From: JAJZGK01 sp035538795
GTDB lineage: Bacteria; Pseudomonadota; Alphaproteobacteria; Rhodospirillales; Magnetospirillaceae
DNA: 64,000 nt
Assembly: GCA_035538795.1 (NCBI GenBank)
Contig: DATLJS010000039.1
Coordinates: 53,883 to 117,882 of the forward strand
Reading direction: 5' to 3'
The notes under the pieces are model-generated. The model did not search any database, was not told the DNA's origin, and worked only from the letters and a program-made list of their open reading frames with translations. This document shows positions 25,600 to 34,394 of this stretch, piece by piece; the stretch's first letter is position 1; each line of letters starts with the position of its first letter. The position numbers and the translations under genes are program-made.

Positions 25600-26037
25600 T
25601 TACAGAATGCAGCGCTTGTCATCGTCGATTCCCTCGCACCAGCAGGGCCGGCCAAGCTTGATCAGATCCATGGCGTGATAATTGATGGTCAATTGTTCGC
25701 CGGCAGCGACGTCGCAGGTGGTTTCCACCACCAGCGATCCGGCGTCGGCGCGGCAATTCGGCGTGCAGGAATGATTGATGAAATCAATGCCCTGAACGGC
25801 GATTCCGGGAATCGGCATCAGAGTGAACAGCCGGTCGCCGCTCAAACTGAGATGGATCGACATGCCGCCGTCCATGCCCCGCCAATCGACCTGTCCCCGG
25901 CCGTCCATCTCGAACACTTCGACCACCCCGTCGAAGACGCCGACCACCGAGGATCTGGCAATGTCGCGGCAGGCAAACACGCCGAACTCTCCGGCGATCT
26001 TGCGCACCTCGATGGCATCGAAATCGGACCAGCTCAC
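25600..26037 (-). CDS. SET-domain protein 2 with post-SET-like cysteines
   Basis: I choose GTG 26037 (145 residues) because GGAGAGGGG precedes it at a suitable distance; an ATG at 26070 would make 156 residues. The SET core shows GEFGVFACRDIARSSVVGVF, GIDFINHSCTPNCRAD (NHSCxPN) and VAAGEQLTINYHAM. After the core, CWCEGIDDDKRC places three cysteines as in the zinc-binding post-SET segment of eukaryotic-type SET enzymes. It is first in the operon with SET protein 1 and the transporter fusion. A methyltransferase role is expected from the family; the target is not known. Confidence 0.82.
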   Translation of the reverse strand: MSWSDFDAIEVRKIAGEFGVFACRDIARSSVVGVFDGVVEVFEMDGRGQVDWRGMDGGMSIHLSLSGDRLFTLMPIPGIAVQGIDFINHSCTPNCRADAGSLVVETTCDVAAGEQLTINYHAMDLIKLGRPCWCEGIDDDKRCIL

Positions 26038-26216
26038 GTCACGTCCCCTCTCCGACGGGCCCGCGACCACCGGCGAACGCCCGATGGAACCCCGTAACAG
26101 GGTTAGAGATTATGACAAGGATATCAATCCGTAAGGCCAAGATCGGCGGCAGCGCCGTTTCCTCACCGCCTGTTCATAATTGGAAAACGCCCTTGCGGAC
26201 GCTGGCGGGATTCGAA

Positions 26217-27296
26217 TCATTCTTGATTCGCCATCGCCGTCTTTTCAACCACCGACCATTGAGAGAAAAGAGCATCGGTGCAAACCGGATCGAAATGCGT
26301 GCCGCATTCGGCCGTGATGTGCTCGCGGGCGCGTTCCAGCGACCATGCCTGTTTGTAGGGGCGGCGGCTGGTCAGGGCGTCGAACACGTCGGCCAGCGCC
26401 ACGATGCGGCCGGCCAGGGGAATCTTCTCGCCGGCCAAACCGTGGGGATAGCCGGTGCCGTCGAAGCGTTCGTGATGGGACAAGGCGATGACCGCCGCCA
26501 GTTGCAGCAGCGGCGAGGCGCTGCCAGCAAGAATGTCGGCGCCGAAGGTGGTATGGCGCTTCATCACCTCCATTTCCTCGGGCGTCAGCCTGCCGGCTTT
26601 CAGCAGGATATGATCGGGAATGCCGATCTTGCCGATGTCGTGCATCGGGGCGGCACCATAGATCAATTCGACGGTTTCCTCGTCCAGTCCCATGGTCTGG
26701 GCGATCAGGCGGGCGTATGTCGCCATCCGCTTCAGATGCATCGCCGTTTCCGGATCCCGGTATTCGGCGGCGCGGCAAAGGAACAGAATGGCCTCTCGCT
26801 CACGCTCGACGATGGAACTGGTGGCCTTGCGGACTTCGACCGCCAGCCAATCGGCCCGGCGGGCGATCAGCGAACGGCTGTAGGACAGGCTCAGCAGATT
26901 ACGGATGCGGGTGACGAATTCCAGGGCGTCGACAGGCTTCTTGACGAAATCGGTGGCCCCAAGCTGCAAGGCTTTGTAGCGCAGGGCGGCATGGTCCTGG
27001 TTGGTGACCATGATGATCGGAATGTCCCGCAACATGGGAGCCCGGCGGAACCGCTCGATGAATTCCAGCCCATCGAACGGCGGAATGACGTAGTCGACCA
27101 CGACCAGATCGACCTCGGTCGAAAGGCAGTAATCCAGCGCCGCCAGGGAATCCGTGAACTGCACCGTGTCGCAGCCGGCAATGTTCTGTTCCACCAGCTC
27201 CGAAAGATGGGCAAGCATGCTGACGCTGTCGTCGGCAATCACGAGCTTCGTGTTCAGAAGCTCATAGGAAGAAGTCGTCAAGGCTTGCATCGCCAC
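26217..27296 (-). CDS. Response regulator with HD-GYP c-di-GMP phosphodiesterase domain
   Basis: The 359-residue protein starts inside the end of the receptor-like gene upstream (35-bp overlap), so it is coupled to chemotaxis cluster 1. The receiver (about 15-140) has LVIADDSVSM, phosphoacceptor Asp in LVVVDYVIPP and Lys in FVKKPVD. After a coiled linker (EVRKATSSIVERERE) the HD-GYP domain carries GAAPMHDIGKIGIPD (HD dyad and Lys) and SHHERFDGTGYPHG (HHExxDGxGYP), all intact. It should degrade cyclic di-GMP when its receiver is phosphorylated, perhaps by the cluster's CheA. Its receiver is closely related to that of the EAL protein in cluster 2. Confidence 0.94.
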   Translation of the reverse strand: MAMQALTTSSYELLNTKLVIADDSVSMLAHLSELVEQNIAGCDTVQFTDSLAALDYCLSTEVDLVVVDYVIPPFDGLEFIERFRRAPMLRDIPIIMVTNQDHAALRYKALQLGATDFVKKPVDALEFVTRIRNLLSLSYSRSLIARRADWLAVEVRKATSSIVEREREAILFLCRAAEYRDPETAMHLKRMATYARLIAQTMGLDEETVELIYGAAPMHDIGKIGIPDHILLKAGRLTPEEMEVMKRHTTFGADILAGSASPLLQLAAVIALSHHERFDGTGYPHGLAGEKIPLAGRIVALADVFDALTSRRPYKQAWSLERAREHITAECGTHFDPVCTDALFSQWSVVEKTAMANQE

Positions 27297-29049
27297 CCCC
27301 GGTTATCTCGGAATTGGGCCCGCCCTCACCCTCTCCTTCGTTGAACAGCTCATGAATGGCCCTCTCGCTGGCCATGGTGTAATGCCCCGCCAGCAGGGCA
27401 TGAATGTCGGCCTGAACGGAGGCTACCAGCTCCGGCGAAACCTCCATGCTTTCAGCAATCTCCAGCAGCGACGACGCCAAGAAACCCGCTCCATTGACAA
27501 AGGTTTCGGCCACCGAAAACGCATCGGCGGTTTCGATCAGCAAGCTTGCCGCCCAACTGCACCCTTTCTCCATGGCGACGACGGCTTCGTTCAGGCACGT
27601 ATCGAGTGAATTCAAGGAATCGGTCGAGGCGGCGATGCTTTCAACCAGACCCAACGCGCTGGCATGCCCCGTCTTGGAACGCTGCGACAGCGAGGCCGAC
27701 ACCCCCACCGCCGTCGACACCAGTTGGGCGATGGCTCCGGTGATCTCCTCGGTGCCGCGGCTGCGGGAGCGCAGTTCCTGCGCGATCACGCCCAAGGCGC
27801 GGCCCGACGACCCCAGGCGGGCGCATTTCAGGCTGGCGTTCAGCCCCATCAACCTGAGATCGGTGTCCAAGGACTGGATATCCGCCAGATCCCCGGCCAT
27901 CAATTCGAACCCTTGAGAAGTTTTCGAGATGATCTGGAACAGATGCTCGGACGCAGTGGCGTATTTTTCCAGCAGTTCCGCCGCCCGGCCGACGTTCTGG
28001 CGCAAGGTTTCCACGAAGGACGCGTCGCCCGCGTCCCCCAGCAGCCTGAGGGCCAAGGCCAGCACCGCGTCCGCATCGGCGGCCAGACCGGCCAGGTTTG
28101 CTTTCAGCCGGGCGACCTCGCCGACGAAATCCTCGGCGGCCAATTCCAGTTGCCGCCGCTGCAATTCGCAGACCGAAACCAACAGCGCCTGCCGCCGTTC
28201 GCCGTCCAGTTCCTGCATCCAGTGCAGTTCGGGGCTGGAGGACAGATCGGCCTCGAACAGCTTGTCGAGCAGCCTCAGAGCCTGGACGATATGTTCGATG
28301 CGCTGGCTGGTCAGATCGTTGATCTGCAATTCGCCGATACAGGAAGCCACCCGTTCGCCGATCTGCCGGGATTGCAAGGCCACCTGAGCCGCCACGTCCC
28401 CCGCCAAGCGCTGATGGTCCCCCAGATTGGACAGGCAGCCCGTCAGCCTCTTGTAGACGAGGTCCAGTTCCCGTCCGTCGCTGTCGTTGAAGGTCCGGGC
28501 CGATTTCTGGGCTTCGGCGATGTCCAGCAGCAACTGCGCCAGACGGCCTTCGGCGCTGGCCACGGTGGTTCCCGCCATCTGCCCCAGCCGCGAGATTTCC
28601 GTGGTGAAAACGGAAAAATCGACGCCGGAAATCTCGACCTTGGCGGCCTCGACCCTGGCATTGACCGACAGGGCGCCGACTTCGTGAATGATCTTGGCCA
28701 GAACCGACAAAGGCTGTTGCCCGGCATTGGCGCTGTAGGCGATGGAGGCCAGGGTCTGCGGCGTCTCGGCGGCAATGCCCGCCACGTCCTCGATCTTGAC
28801 GACCATGCCGGAAAGAGCGGCTCCGGCGGCGGCTCCCTGATCCGTCTGCAAGCGGGCGGCCAGGCCGGTGAAGTCTCCCTCCAACGTCTGCAAAACCCCC
28901 GACACCTGGAACAGGACGTCGCCGACCGCCAGAAAGGCCGGTTCGTTGGGTTGGCGCAAGGCATCGACGGAGGTGGCCAAAGCGGCAATCTTCGACCGCA
29001 AGTCCAACGGCAGAAGCATATCCTCTCGGAACGGTGTCGCATCGAACAT
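27262..29049 (-). CDS. Soluble chemoreceptor-like protein (cluster 1)
   Basis: The 595-residue all-helical protein has no membrane segment. It contains two stretches resembling the MCP signalling hairpin: LSVNARVEAAKVEISGVDFSV (about 125-150) and LMGLNASLKCARLGSSGRAL with VIAQELRSRSRGTEEI (about 405-450). Long heptad-like helices link them. Its C-terminus is acidic-hydrophobic (DASLDDFFL), like the CheY-binding tails of CheZ or FliM. It is paralogous to the 603-residue protein that ends cluster 2. It sits after CheB and before the REC-HD-GYP gene. It could be a cytosolic receptor, an adaptor, or a CheY-phosphate sink; no family name is certain. Confidence 0.8.
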   Translation of the reverse strand: MFDATPFREDMLLPLDLRSKIAALATSVDALRQPNEPAFLAVGDVLFQVSGVLQTLEGDFTGLAARLQTDQGAAAGAALSGMVVKIEDVAGIAAETPQTLASIAYSANAGQQPLSVLAKIIHEVGALSVNARVEAAKVEISGVDFSVFTTEISRLGQMAGTTVASAEGRLAQLLLDIAEAQKSARTFNDSDGRELDLVYKRLTGCLSNLGDHQRLAGDVAAQVALQSRQIGERVASCIGELQINDLTSQRIEHIVQALRLLDKLFEADLSSSPELHWMQELDGERRQALLVSVCELQRRQLELAAEDFVGEVARLKANLAGLAADADAVLALALRLLGDAGDASFVETLRQNVGRAAELLEKYATASEHLFQIISKTSQGFELMAGDLADIQSLDTDLRLMGLNASLKCARLGSSGRALGVIAQELRSRSRGTEEITGAIAQLVSTAVGVSASLSQRSKTGHASALGLVESIAASTDSLNSLDTCLNEAVVAMEKGCSWAASLLIETADAFSVAETFVNGAGFLASSLLEIAESMEVSPELVASVQADIHALLAGHYTMASERAIHELFNEGEGEGGPNSEITGGGDASLDDFFL

Positions 29050-29066
29050 CCGCGTCTTCCTCAGCG

Positions 29067-30176
29067 TCAGGATTTCATCAGAACCGGGGCGCGGCCTCGC
29101 AGGCCCAGGCGCAGAATCTCGGAGGCAATACCCGACAGCGGCACCACCCGCTCGGCCGCACCCAAGGCGATGGCCTCCTTGGGCATGCCGAAAACGACAC
29201 AGCTTTCCTCGTCCTGGGCGACGGTCCAGGCTCCGGCTTGGCGCATCTCCAGCAGCCCTTTGGCGCCGTCATCGCCCATTCCCGTCATGATGATGCCGAC
29301 GGCGTTCGTTCCCGCCGCCTGCGCCGCCGAACGGAAAAGCACGTCGACCGACGGCCGATGGCGCGATACCAGGGGACCGTCGCGCACCTCGACGAAATAG
29401 TTCCCCCCGACCCGGCGCAGCAGAAGATGATGATTGCCCGGAGCGATCAGCACCCGCCCCTGCATCACGGCGTCGCCGTCCTCGGCTTCCTTGACCGCCA
29501 CCTGGCATAGGCCGTCCAGGCGGCTGGCGAAAGCCGCCGTGAATTTTTCCGGCATATGCTGAACCACCACGATGCCGGGGCTGTCGGCCGGCAAGGCCAT
29601 CAGCACCTCGCGCAGGGATTCCGGCCCGCCGGTCGAGATGCCAATACAGACGATCTTGTCCGTCACCCCGGAAAAGCTGCGGCCGCTTCGGCCCGGAGGC
29701 ATGATGGCGTCGGCGGAAAGCTTCGGCTCCGGCCGGCGGGGCTCAACCGACGCCGTCCGCCGCCGGTGCAGTCTTGCGTGGGCGGCGGCCTTGACCACGT
29801 CGCAGATGCGCATTCTGGCTTCCAGCAATTGCTGGCGCGTGTCGACCCTGGGCTTGACCAGCACATCGACCGCTCCGGCCTCCAGCGCCTGCAACAGCGT
29901 ATCCGAGCCGGTTTCGGCCAAAGATGAGCACATCACCACCGGAATCGGATGCTGCGACATCAGTTTGCGCAGAAAGGTGATGCCGTCCATGCGCGGCATT
30001 TCGACGTCGAGTGTGATGACGTCGGGCACTTCCTCGGAAATGCGCCTGACCGCCGCGAACGGATCTTGGGCCACGCCCAGCACCTCGATCTCCGGATCGG
30101 AAGAAAGGATGTCCGTCATCGTTCGGCGGACGGTGGCGGAATCGTCGATGATGAGAACCCTGATCTTTCCCGGCAT
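29067..30176 (-). CDS. cheB: CheB, receptor methylesterase (cluster 1)
   Basis: A 369-residue full-length CheB. The receiver (1-120) has VLIIDDSATVRRTM, phosphoacceptor in TLDVEMPRMDG and Lys in LVKPRVD. The esterase domain follows a variable linker, with CIGISTGGPESL (catalytic Ser), VVQHMPEKFTAAFASRLD (catalytic His) and TGMGDDGAKGL (catalytic Asp). It removes methyl groups or deamidates glutamines on MCPs and is activated by CheA. It lies 6 bp after cheR and 17 bp before the soluble receptor-like gene. Confidence 0.96.
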   Translation of the reverse strand: MPGKIRVLIIDDSATVRRTMTDILSSDPEIEVLGVAQDPFAAVRRISEEVPDVITLDVEMPRMDGITFLRKLMSQHPIPVVMCSSLAETGSDTLLQALEAGAVDVLVKPRVDTRQQLLEARMRICDVVKAAAHARLHRRRTASVEPRRPEPKLSADAIMPPGRSGRSFSGVTDKIVCIGISTGGPESLREVLMALPADSPGIVVVQHMPEKFTAAFASRLDGLCQVAVKEAEDGDAVMQGRVLIAPGNHHLLLRRVGGNYFVEVRDGPLVSRHRPSVDVLFRSAAQAAGTNAVGIIMTGMGDDGAKGLLEMRQAGAWTVAQDEESCVVFGMPKEAIALGAAERVVPLSGIASEILRLGLRGRAPVLMKS

Positions 30177-30182
30177 GACGGC

Positions 30183-31043
30183 CTATTTCCGCTGAAACAC
30201 GGAGGTCGCCACCTGGGCGACCGGCAAATTCATGCCGGCGACGCTTTCCGTATGGCTGATGAACAAAAAGCCGCCCTGGCGCAGGTGCCGACACAAATGG
30301 ACGAGAACCTCCTGCTGCTTTTCCTTGCCGAAATAGAACAGAACGTTGCGGCAGAAAATCACATCCATGCCCTTGTCGACCGGATATTCCTCGTCCATCA
30401 GGTTCATCCGGCCGAAATGCACGGCCTGCCGGATGACCGGAGACAGGCGCACGGTGCGGTTTTCCGGGTCGCGCGGCCTGAGAAAATGCCGTCGCTGCAA
30501 TTCCCTGGGCACCGGCTCGATCATCTCGAAGGGATAAACGCCCATCCTGGCCTTGGCCAAAACGTCGGTACTGATGTCGGTTCCCAGAATCGAGAAAGAG
30601 AACCCCCGCTGACTGCGCCCGAATTCGTCGAGAACCATGGCGATGGAATAGGGTTCGGCGCCGTTGGAGCAAGCCGCGCTCCAGACCTTCAGCGGCCGGG
30701 ACATGCCCGGCCGGTCCGGCAATCCCACCAAGGTAGGCAGAACAACGTCCACCAGCACATGGAAATGCTGTTCCTCGCGGAAGAAATCCGTCTTGTTGGT
30801 GGACACGGCGTCGATCAGATCGACCAGTTCGTGATCCAGCAAACCACCGTCGAACAGCAGCTGGCAATATTCGTCGAACCCCGGCAATCCCAAAGACCGG
30901 ATGCGCCGCCGCAGGCGCCCCTCGACCATGGTTTTTTTCGACGGCGGCATGCGGATGCCGCTGTACTCCTCGATGATCGAGGCAAGACGGGTGAAATCCC
31001 GCAGCTTCATCTGGTCGGCAAGATGCAGGGCTTGCGCGTCCAT
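30183..31043 (-). CDS. cheR: CheR, receptor methyltransferase (cluster 1)
   Basis: A 286-residue CheR with the N-terminal helical domain (FTRLASIIEEYSGIRMPPSKKTMVEGRL pattern) and SAM-binding domain: NKTDFFREEQHF, VWSAACSNGAEPYSIAM, FSILGTDISTDVLAKA, FGRMNLMDEEYP and VIFCRNVLFYF. The start is preceded by GGAGGG. It methylates MCP glutamates using SAM. In this cluster the MCP carries a C-terminal aromatic pentapeptide that could tether it. It is 3 bp behind cheW. Confidence 0.96.
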   Translation of the reverse strand: MDAQALHLADQMKLRDFTRLASIIEEYSGIRMPPSKKTMVEGRLRRRIRSLGLPGFDEYCQLLFDGGLLDHELVDLIDAVSTNKTDFFREEQHFHVLVDVVLPTLVGLPDRPGMSRPLKVWSAACSNGAEPYSIAMVLDEFGRSQRGFSFSILGTDISTDVLAKARMGVYPFEMIEPVPRELQRRHFLRPRDPENRTVRLSPVIRQAVHFGRMNLMDEEYPVDKGMDVIFCRNVLFYFGKEKQQEVLVHLCRHLRQGGFLFISHTESVAGMNLPVAQVATSVFQRK

Positions 31044-31046
31044 GGC

Positions 31047-31532
31047 CTAACCCTCCCCGCCGAGCAGAATCTTCTCGTCGCTGGAAAACAGGTGAGTCAG
31101 ATCGAATACGATGACGAAGGCTCCGTTGCGGCGGCCGATGGCCTGGATATATTCCGAACTCCAACGCGTGCCGATGTCGGGCGCCGTCTCCATCCCACCC
31201 TCGGGCAGCGGCGTCACCTCGAACACCTGATCGGCGATAAGGCCCATCGTCCGGGTATGGTCGCCCAGCGGAATCTCCAGCACGACGATCCGGGTATGCT
31301 CAGTCGGCGGAACCGCCGGCAGGCCCAGCTTGCTGCGCAGGCAGATGACCGGCACCGTATGGCCGCGAACGTCGATCATGCCCATCATGAAGGACGGCGC
31401 GTTGGGCACCCGCGAAACCGGACGCATATCAAGGATTTCGCGCACCATCTCGACTTCGACGGCGAACACCTCGCCGTCGATGCCCAAGGTGACGTACTGG
31501 CAGCCGTCGCGGGCAATCGCAATTTCAGCCAT
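31047..31532 (-). CDS. cheW: CheW coupling protein (cluster 1, first copy)
   Basis: I start at ATG 31532 (161 residues) since an upstream GTG overlaps the ribosome-binding GGGAGAG. The fold is a full CheW: YVTLGIDGEVFAVEVEMVREIL, VPNAPSFMMGMIDVRGHTVPVI, TRIVVLEI, GLIADQVFEVT and a last strand IVFDLTHLF. It would bridge CheA and the MCP. It closely resembles the CheW at 45824-46324 in cluster 2 (shared EVFAVEVE, RVPNAP and KLGLPAVPPT), while the other CheW in this cluster is more distant. Confidence 0.95.
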   Translation of the reverse strand: MAEIAIARDGCQYVTLGIDGEVFAVEVEMVREILDMRPVSRVPNAPSFMMGMIDVRGHTVPVICLRSKLGLPAVPPTEHTRIVVLEIPLGDHTRTMGLIADQVFEVTPLPEGGMETAPDIGTRWSSEYIQAIGRRNGAFVIVFDLTHLFSSDEKILLGGEG

Positions 31533-31652
31533 GGTCTTCTCTCCCACAACGTTTCGAACTCCTCGCCGAGGGCGAGACGGAAATGCGGCGGACCGGTCTT
31601 CCGCGTTTTCGCCGCCGGCGAGGACGCGGGTTGGCGGCCGCCGCTTCCGAAG

Positions 31653-33836
31653 TCAGAAGCGTTCGTATTCCGAGTCGAAGGCGTCGGGCGCCCCGCCCGG
31701 CGACAGATCGAGCTTGAAGCCTTTGCCGTTGGGCTTGGCGGCGCCGGGACGAGGAGCCGCCTTACCCTTGGGGGGTTTGGCCGAAGCTGTCGGCAGATGG
31801 GCGACGAGCGGTTTCGGCTGGGCGGAAATCACCGCCTTTGCCTTGGCCGCCCCTTCTTCAAGACGGAAATAGGAGATGGTGTTCTGAAGCTGCTCGGCCT
31901 GGGCGGCCAGTTCTTCGGACGTGGCGCTCATTTCCTCGGAAGCGGCGCTGTTCTGCTGGGTCACCTTGTCCAATTGCTGAATCGCCTGATTGACCTGTCC
32001 GGCACCGACGTCCTGTTCGCGGCAGGCCGCCGAAATTTCTTCGACCAATTCGGCGGTGCGACGAATGTCGGGCACCAGCTTGGCCAGCATCTCGCCGGCC
32101 TGTTCGGCGGTTTTGACCGTGTCGGCCGACAGGGCGTTGATCTCGGCGGCGGCGGCTTGGCTGCGCTCCGCCAGCTTGCGCACCTCGGAGGCCACCACGG
32201 CGAAGCCCTTGCCGTGTTCGCCGGCGCGCGCCGCCTCGACGGCGGCGTTCAAGGCCAGCAGATCCGTCTGACGAGCGATTTCCTGAACGATGGTGATCTT
32301 CTGGGCGATGGTCTGCATGGCGTCGACCGCCCTCGTCACCGCCTCGCCGGAGGCCTGGGCGTCGCCGGCGGACTGGCGGGCGATCTTTTCGGTCTGGCTG
32401 GCATTCTCGGCCGTCTGCTTGATGTTCGCCGCCATCTGCTCCATCGAGGCCGACGCCTCTTCGGCGGCGGAAGCCTGCTCGGTCGCGCCCTGGCTCAATT
32501 CTTCCGACGACGAAGACAGTTGCTGGCTGCCGGCGGCGACATTGTCGGCGGCGGCGGCGGCGTCGGACACCACGGTCCTCAGCTTTTCCAGCATGGCCTC
32601 AAGGGCGATGCCCAAGGTGTCCTTGTCGGACATCCGCTTGGCCGTGATCATCAGGTTTCCCTTGGAAATTTCCTCGGCCACGCTGGCGGTGGTGCGCAGA
32701 TTGGCGGTCATGCGGTTCAAGGCGTCGACCAGATCGCGGATTTCGTCGTTGGTCGACACTTCGATGGAGCGCCCCAGATCGCCAATGGCGACGGCGTTGG
32801 CCAGTTCCACCGACTTGCCCAGCCCCTTGCTGATGGAGAGAGCGATCCAAGTGGCCGCGACCACGCCGATCGCCAAGGAACCCAAAGCCACCGTAATCAG
32901 AATGGCGCGGATACGGGCATAATCATCCGAAGCGGCGGCTTTCGCTTCCTCCATGCCGCGCTGTTCGCTGGCGATGGATTCCTCGGCCAGATTCGAGACC
33001 TCCTGAATCGCCACCCGCCCTTCGGTGGTGGACAGCAAAAGCGCCTTGCTGTCGCCATTGACCATGGCCAGATCGGCCACGCGTTCGCTCACGCCCTCAA
33101 GCTTGTTCAAGCGGTCGAGAACGTTGTCGACATCGGCGGCGTCGCCCTGGACGCTGGTGCGCACGGACGTCAGAATCTGCTTCGCCTTGGCGAACTGGTC
33201 TCGCATCTTGTTCAATGCGACCTTGGTTTCGTCGTCGTTGCTGGTCAGCAGCGAATCGCGCATCGTCGTCGTCGCGCCGCGCAGCTCGAACAGGGCCGAG
33301 GCGACAAGAGCCGCCGTATGCGCCTGATCCAGCGTGGTGCTCCGGCTCAGGATCGGGGCGGCGGCATCCCGTACCGCGGCCGAAGCCAGACTTCCTTCCT
33401 TCTTCACCAGATCGTAGGCGGCAGCATTGCTCATCACCTTGGCCAAGGCCCATTCCTTTTCAAGAATGACGCGCATGCGGTCGAAGGCGGCCAGTCCGGC
33501 ATCCTGCTTGCGGCGGTTGGCCTCGTCGGACAACGCCCGCAACTGCTCCATGTTGCTGAGGAACGCCTTGCGCTGTTCCTGGACGCCGTCCCAATATTTA
33601 GTCCGACCCTCAAGCGTGTCGGCCAACAGCATGTTCTTTTCGTTGCGGATCAGCTCTCCCATGATCACCTTGCTTTTCAAGGCGAAAATGACGCGGGCGG
33701 CCGATTGCGAGGTCAAGGTGTCGATGGTGGCGTTCATCCCAGACAGGCTGGAAATGGCAACCATCGACGCCACCACCATCAAGGCAATAATGACGCCGAA
33801 TGCCGCAGCCAACTTGGCTTTGACCGAAATGCGCAT
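31653..33836 (-). CDS. Methyl-accepting chemotaxis protein (cluster 1)
   Basis: ATG 33836 gives 727 residues. An N-terminal helix (LAAAFGVIIALMVVASMVAI) is followed by a periplasmic region of about 280 residues that is purely helical, like the helical bimodular sensors. The second helix (ILITVALGSLAIGVVAATWIA) leads into a HAMP domain and a signalling domain with the invariant tip QEIARQTDLLALNAAVEAAR and GEHGKGFAVVASEVRKLAERS. A proline/lysine-rich tail ends in EYERF, which fits the x-aromatic-x-x-aromatic pentapeptide used to bind CheR or CheB. Ligand unknown. It is sister to the MCP at 46343-48544. Confidence 0.96.
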   Translation of the reverse strand: MRISVKAKLAAAFGVIIALMVVASMVAISSLSGMNATIDTLTSQSAARVIFALKSKVIMGELIRNEKNMLLADTLEGRTKYWDGVQEQRKAFLSNMEQLRALSDEANRRKQDAGLAAFDRMRVILEKEWALAKVMSNAAAYDLVKKEGSLASAAVRDAAAPILSRSTTLDQAHTAALVASALFELRGATTTMRDSLLTSNDDETKVALNKMRDQFAKAKQILTSVRTSVQGDAADVDNVLDRLNKLEGVSERVADLAMVNGDSKALLLSTTEGRVAIQEVSNLAEESIASEQRGMEEAKAAASDDYARIRAILITVALGSLAIGVVAATWIALSISKGLGKSVELANAVAIGDLGRSIEVSTNDEIRDLVDALNRMTANLRTTASVAEEISKGNLMITAKRMSDKDTLGIALEAMLEKLRTVVSDAAAAADNVAAGSQQLSSSSEELSQGATEQASAAEEASASMEQMAANIKQTAENASQTEKIARQSAGDAQASGEAVTRAVDAMQTIAQKITIVQEIARQTDLLALNAAVEAARAGEHGKGFAVVASEVRKLAERSQAAAAEINALSADTVKTAEQAGEMLAKLVPDIRRTAELVEEISAACREQDVGAGQVNQAIQQLDKVTQQNSAASEEMSATSEELAAQAEQLQNTISYFRLEEGAAKAKAVISAQPKPLVAHLPTASAKPPKGKAAPRPGAAKPNGKGFKLDLSPGGAPDAFDSEYERF

Positions 33837-33927
33837 GATATCGTACCCCCGTTGATCAGGCTGAAACCATGCCAGCCGATTATTGCCCAACCCCAGATCC
33901 GCACATGAAAGACCCCATTCCGCCGCC

Positions 33928-34383
33928 TCAGCCGGCCGCGAAAATCCGTTCGATGTCCGGGATGAAAATGAAATCGCCGCCGCGTTTGCCGATTCCCTTG
34001 ATGAAATCGGCCTGCCAGTTCATTCCGATTTCCGGCGCCTCCTCGATGGAAGCCCCGCTGATTTCCGTCACTTCGTAAACCTTGTCGGCCAGCAGACCGA
34101 CGATGGTCGCCTCGCCGCGCAGTTCCAGTTCCACCACGACGATGCGGGTGTCTTGCGTCGGTTCCGACAAGGCCATGCCGAACCGCACACGCAGGTCGGC
34201 CAAAGGAACCACCTTCCCCCGCACGTTGATCAGGCCCGGCACGAAGGATTGCGCCCCAGGTACCAGAGTGACGGGAATGACGTCGAGAATTTCGCGGACG
34301 ATCTCGGCGTCCAGCGCGAAAATCTCGCTTTGCAGGCCGAAGGTCAGCGCCTCGAACGATCCATTGTCGTTGGCTACGGTCAT
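33928..34383 (-). CDS. cheW: CheW coupling protein (cluster 1, second copy)
   Basis: ATG 34383 has GGAGAA upstream and gives 151 residues; the longer open frame is a shadow of cheA. CheW features: FEALTFGLQSEIFALDAEIVREIL, VPGAQSFVPGLINVRGKVVPLADL, TRIVVVELELRGEATIVGLLADKVYEV and FIFIPDIERIF. It follows cheA by 11 bp. It resembles the CheW right after cheA in cluster 2, so each cluster has one CheW of each subtype. Confidence 0.95.
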   Translation of the reverse strand: MTVANDNGSFEALTFGLQSEIFALDAEIVREILDVIPVTLVPGAQSFVPGLINVRGKVVPLADLRVRFGMALSEPTQDTRIVVVELELRGEATIVGLLADKVYEVTEISGASIEEAPEIGMNWQADFIKGIGKRGGDFIFIPDIERIFAAG

Positions 34384-34394
34384 AGCCGTTCTCC

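Noticed and set aside
31562..31576. Short hairpin CTCGCC-gag-GGCGAG between cheW and the MCP gene.
   Set aside because: Short stem without U-run; such stems occur often by chance in GC-rich DNA.
29949..33908. A 1319-codon plus-strand open frame.
   Set aside because: It lies antisense to cheB, cheR, cheW and the MCP, each with clear motifs. Long open antisense frames are expected in GC-rich DNA, and its translation is low-complexity (rich in H, Q, R, G) with no family motif.
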